64,000 nt of DNA from Mycobacterium colombiense CECT 3035 (GTDB taxonomy: Bacteria; Actinomycetota; Actinomycetes; Mycobacteriales; Mycobacteriaceae): the NCBI RefSeq assembly GCF_002105755.1, contig NZ_CP020821.1, positions 4,774,001-4,838,000 on the forward strand, written 5' to 3'. The translations under genes were made by a program, and so were the position numbers. The notes below the pieces were generated by a model. The model ran no database searches and had not been told where the DNA came from. It was given only the letters and a program-made list of their open reading frames with translations. Below, piece by piece: positions 60,926-64,000 of this stretch; the stretch's first letter is position 1; each line of letters starts with the position of its first letter.

Positions 60926-61957
60926 GTGCGCGAGACGTTCGGCGAGAAGTTCGACGTCCCGCCCGGCTACCTAGACACAGCCTCGATCGGACTTCCGTTC
61001 GCTCGCGCGGCCGATACGTTGCTCGACACGGTACGGCAATGGACAGCGGGCGGCATCCGGGTGACAGACTTCGATGACGACATCGCAATGGCGCGTGCCG
61101 CTTTCGCCCAACTGGTAGGCGTATCGCCGACTGATGTGGCGACCGGGACCAGCGTGTCTCAACTTGTCGGACTTGTCGCCGCAAGCGTGCCGAACGGCGC
61201 CAGGATCCTGACGGTGCGCGACGAATTCACCAGCGTGACATTTCCGTTCGCGGCGCAGCAGCATCGCGGCGTCACCGTAACTGAGGTCCCACCGAGCGAT
61301 CTGATATCGCAGATGCGCGGAGATGATCTGGTCGCGGTCAGCGCGGTGCAATCCGCCGACGGCGCAGCGATAGATCTCGACGAACTGCGTGTCGCGGCAC
61401 AAGATGTCGGGGCTGTCGTGTTGCTCGATGTCAGCCAGGCAGCCGGCTGGCAACCGCTGAGATTGGGTTGGGCGCATTTTGCTGTCGGCGCCGGATACAA
61501 GTGGCTGTTGGCGCCGCGCGGTGCTGCCTGGATGGCAACGCACCCCGAGGTGCTCGCTGGTCTCGTCCCGCAGGTGGCGAATTGGTCCGCGGCACAAAAC
61601 ATGTGGTCGAGTCTGTACGGCCTGCCGCTCCGGTTGTGTGACCAGGCGCGTCGTCTCGATTCGTCTCCTGTGTGGTTCGCGCAGCGCGGGGCGGCAGTGT
61701 CGCTGCCGTGGCTGACCGGCCTGGACCTCACGGTGGTACGCGAGCACTGCGTGGGCCTGGCTGACGCGGTGCTGGCCGGCTTAGGCCTTCCTTCGCGCAA
61801 CTCGGCGATCATCTCACTCGACCTAGCGAGCCAGGCCACGCAGCGGTTAGCAGACGCTGGCGTCACGGTCAGCACCCGGGCTGGCCGGACCCGGTTGTCG
61901 TTTCACCTCTACAACACCCCCGACGACGTCGGCCTAGTCCTGCAGGCACTCGCCTGA
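60926..61957 (+). CDS. Aminotransferase class V-fold PLP-dependent enzyme
   Basis: 343 aa from GTG 60926. VRETFGEKFDVPPGYLDTAS starts the fold; TGTSVSQLVGLVAASVPNGA is the PLP-phosphate region, LLDVSQAAGWQPLRLGWAHF the Asp-binding strand, and GAGYKWLLAPRG carries the Schiff-base Lys. The family includes cysteine desulfurases, kynureninases and C-S lyases; the FxxxNxxx His/Cys loop of NifS is absent, so it is not a classic desulfurase. Neighbours give no pathway. GC is a little lower than average here, consistent with acquisition. Confidence 0.75.
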   Translation: MRETFGEKFDVPPGYLDTASIGLPFARAADTLLDTVRQWTAGGIRVTDFDDDIAMARAAFAQLVGVSPTDVATGTSVSQLVGLVAASVPNGARILTVRDEFTSVTFPFAAQQHRGVTVTEVPPSDLISQMRGDDLVAVSAVQSADGAAIDLDELRVAAQDVGAVVLLDVSQAAGWQPLRLGWAHFAVGAGYKWLLAPRGAAWMATHPEVLAGLVPQVANWSAAQNMWSSLYGLPLRLCDQARRLDSSPVWFAQRGAAVSLPWLTGLDLTVVREHCVGLADAVLAGLGLPSRNSAIISLDLASQATQRLADAGVTVSTRAGRTRLSFHLYNTPDDVGLVLQALA

Positions 61958-62083
61958 GTCGGATCCGGCGCATCGTCCTCGATCTCTGAGCTCACCACCG
62001 TCGCGCCGGATGAAAATTATTGGTGTACAGAGCAATACGGCCCCCGCCATATTCGATCCCTGCATATCCGCTTAGAACAGCCC

Positions 62084-64000
62084 TTAAGCGGGATGCAGGC
62101 TGACCGGGATGCCGGAATAGCGCACCATGCCGGTCACCACGTCGATGTCGTCCTTGTTGGTCAGGCGGTTGACGTTGGCTACGTGGTGGCCGTGCGGGAT
62201 CGACACCGCGCCGCGCCGGATGGAGTCGTCGACCTTGGCGATGCCGGTCAGTTCACCGCTGCTGCTGCGGACAATCACCTTCTCACCGTCGGCGACCCCC
62301 GCGGCGGCGCCGTCGTCGGGATGGATGAGGATCTCGGGCGCCTCGCCGAGAAAGTCGAGCTGCCCGTTGAGCTTTCGGCGTTGCCTGCGCGGCACCATCA
62401 CCAGCGGTGCGGGCGGCTGCAGGGCCGCGAGCTGGTCGACCAGCAGCGGTGGCGCCAGCCGCCAGCCACCCATCCGCGCGATATGGTCATCGACCCAGGC
62501 CGCCGGTAGCTCGCGCGGCGCCTCCGCCCAGCCCACGGCCGCCACCTCGTCGAAACCCGTTCGCGCGCCGGCCAATAGGACAGCCAGCACATCGTCGTCG
62601 GTGCTGGTGTCGGGATTGCCGAGATTGCCGAGGTCGTAACCGAGCCGGCGGCCGAGTTCGGCGAACACCCACCACATCGAGCGCCGTTCGCCGACCGGCG
62701 CGACGACGGCCGGGCTGTACTGCACCGACACATGCGAACTGAGGATGTCGTGGATGGTGATGTCGGGGCGCTCCAACGGATCCTTGGTGGGCAGGACGTG
62801 GGTGGCCAGCTCCGTGGTCTCGTTGTTGATGATCTCGGTGGTGGCGAACACCTCGAGGTGTTGCAGGGCCGGAATTAGTTTGCCCGTCTCGGGAAACGAG
62901 GTGACCAGGCTGCCACCGACGTTGATCAGGGCACGGATGTTGCCTGCGGCGATCTCGTCGGGCAGCACCGCGCACGGCCATTCGTTGATGAAGGCCTGCG
63001 CCTCGGGACGGCTGCGCGGTCCGGGGCCGAACGCCCCCTCGATCGGCGTGACGGGCAGGAACTCGCCGAAAGTTTCCAGCTGGTAAGCGAATCCGGGATG
63101 GAACCAGGTGCCGCCGGGCCGGTTCATAGCGCCGGTGAGGATCATCAGCACCCATGCGAGCCACTGCGTGACGTTGGCGCGCTCGGCCGTCATGGTGACG
63201 CCCGTGCCGGTTTCGACCGCGACGCACTCGGCGGCGCGCACCGCCTCGCACAGCCGGACCAGGTCGGCCGCGGCGACGTCGGCGAGCTGCGCGGTGTGTT
63301 CGAGTGTGAACGGCTCCACCGCGGCGGCCAGCTCGTCGATGCCCTGCATCGGGACATCGGTTTTCATTCCGTCGCACAGGATTTCGCGCACCAGGTAGGC
63401 GAGCACCGCGTGGTCGGTACTGGGTCGCGGCGCCAGGTGGGCGGTGGCCAGCCGGGCCGTCTCGGTGCGGCGCGGGTCGATCACCCACACCTGCCCGCGG
63501 CGGGCGATCTCGCGCACCGTTCCGGTCGGGTTGGGCATCGAGATCGCATGGCCGTGCGACACAACGGGATTGACACCGACGAGCAACAGGAAGTCGGCGT
63601 TGTCCAGGTCGGTTCTTCCGGACAACCCCATGAATCCACCGACGAGGTCGGAGACCAAGGGTTTGGCGGTGCCGTCGATGGTCAGCGGGCTGAACTTGGC
63701 CGGGGTGCCGATGGCGGCGTGCAGCGCCTCGGCCATCCGGAAGCCGGCGCTTTCCATGGTGGAGAAGTAGAACGCGACCGACTCGGGTCCGTGCCGGTCG
63801 ATGATCTCCTTGAGCCGGGCGCCCAGGTCGTCCAGGCAGGCGTCCCAGGTGGCGTCCCGCAGCCGGCCGTCCACTCGCATCCGCGGGCGTTCGAGTCGGT
63901 CCGGGTGGTGGTGGAGCTGCGGCAGCGCGCGGCCCTTCGGGCAGGTGTAGCCGTGCGAGAAGGGATGCTCTTGGTCGCCGCGGACGCGGATCACCTCGTC
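62084..64000 (-). CDS. Molybdopterin oxidoreductase, N-terminus beyond the right edge
   Basis: 638 residues are visible; the first part of the 4Fe-4S domain is outside the window. The frame remains open to the edge, and GYTCPKGRALPQLHHHPDRL is the last Cys of the CxxC..C cluster-binding motif, so perhaps 50 residues are missing. Molybdopterin-binding segments follow: LLLVGVNPVVSHGHAISMPN, VWVIDPRRTETARLATAHLA PRPSTDHAVLAYLV (two parts), and the C-terminal MoCo domain VPRRQRRKLNGQLDFLGEAP. It belongs to the DMSO-reductase/formate dehydrogenase superfamily, of the BisC/FdhF-like type. Substrate not clear. Confidence 0.88.
   Translation of the reverse strand, partial: DEVIRVRGDQEHPFSHGYTCPKGRALPQLHHHPDRLERPRMRVDGRLRDATWDACLDDLGARLKEIIDRHGPESVAFYFSTMESAGFRMAEALHAAIGTPAKFSPLTIDGTAKPLVSDLVGGFMGLSGRTDLDNADFLLLVGVNPVVSHGHAISMPNPTGTVREIARRGQVWVIDPRRTETARLATAHLAPRPSTDHAVLAYLVREILCDGMKTDVPMQGIDELAAAVEPFTLEHTAQLADVAAADLVRLCEAVRAAECVAVETGTGVTMTAERANVTQWLAWVLMILTGAMNRPGGTWFHPGFAYQLETFGEFLPVTPIEGAFGPGPRSRPEAQAFINEWPCAVLPDEIAAGNIRALINVGGSLVTSFPETGKLIPALQHLEVFATTEIINNETTELATHVLPTKDPLERPDITIHDILSSHVSVQYSPAVVAPVGERRSMWWVFAELGRRLGYDLGNLGNPDTSTDDDVLAVLLAGARTGFDEVAAVGWAEAPRELPAAWVDDHIARMGGWRLAPPLLVDQLAALQPPAPLVMVPRRQRRKLNGQLDFLGEAPEILIHPDDGAAAGVADGEKVIVRSSSGELTGIAKVDDSIRRGAVSIPHGHHVANVNRLTNKDDIDVVTGMVRYSGIPVSLHPA

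Noticed and set aside
1..64000. CRISPR array, insertion sequence, prophage or biosynthetic gene cluster
   Set aside because: No spaced repeats of CRISPR type, no transposase motif, no integrase or phage structural gene and no PKS/NRPS modules were seen.

Overview
This window is high-GC (about 68-70%) chromosomal DNA from a slow-growing Mycobacterium, most likely of the M. avium complex. Evidence: the gene order follows the M. tuberculosis block Rv0524-Rv0566c almost gene by gene (hemL to the YajQ-family protein), there is a PE/PPE pair, starts are often GTG or TTG with GTGA/ATGA stop-start overlaps, and deazaflavin (F420)-type enzymes occur. Several insertions relative to M. tuberculosis and the GC-rich intergenic repeats point away from the tuberculosis complex itself.

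Layout. 1-2.7 kb: ketopantoate reductase (cut by the window edge), a D-tartrate dehydratase-like enolase-superfamily enzyme, a deazaflavin-dependent oxidoreductase and a helical hypothetical. 2.8-8.7 kb: hemL, a phosphoglycerate-mutase-like protein, then a complete System II cytochrome c maturation set (thioredoxin-like lipoprotein, CcdA, ResB, CcsA/ResC), all coupled by overlapping stop/start codons. 8.8-21.2 kb: MinD/ParA-like ATPase, small membrane proteins, fabH, menA, MTA phosphorylase, a GalE-like epimerase, a multi-TM protein, a Pro/Thr-rich anchored protein, two glycosyltransferase-type genes and a mannosyltransferase-like membrane protein. 21.2-41.7 kb: the menaquinone region (menE, menB, menC, a bpoC/menH-type hydrolase, menD, menG/ubiE, menJ, grcC1, with menA upstream), interspersed with pitA, fadD8, an amidohydrolase, SDR and AKR enzymes and the mannosyltransferase mgtA. 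41.9-50.2 kb: htpX, a lone HTH protein, a SulP transporter, gpsA-type dehydrogenase, a PE/PPE pair, an EthA-like Baeyer-Villiger monooxygenase, the YajQ protein and tRNA-Tyr.

50.5-64 kb, downstream of tRNA-Tyr, does not follow the M. tuberculosis order and reads as an accessory region. It holds a three-gene cassette (84-aa helical protein, 646-aa alpha/beta-hydrolase with a long helical N-terminus, lipoprotein), two homologous four-TM proteins placed tail to tail, a two-domain AsnC regulator divergent from an SDR/LLM oxidoreductase pair, several orphan enzymes, and a molybdopterin oxidoreductase that runs off the right end.

Four genes (hemL, the Rv0538-like gene twice, the Rv0544c-like gene and the Rv0552-like gene) carry single missing bases in short G or C runs. 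In every case the protein resumes perfectly in the next frame. hemL is normally indispensable, so these look like base-calling or assembly errors rather than gene decay. Regulatory sites visible by eye include two TetR-type operators (28.1 kb), a perfect KstR-type box before fadD8 (30.3 kb) and a perfect 17-bp palindrome before the monooxygenase (49.5 kb). No insertion sequence, prophage or CRISPR array was seen.
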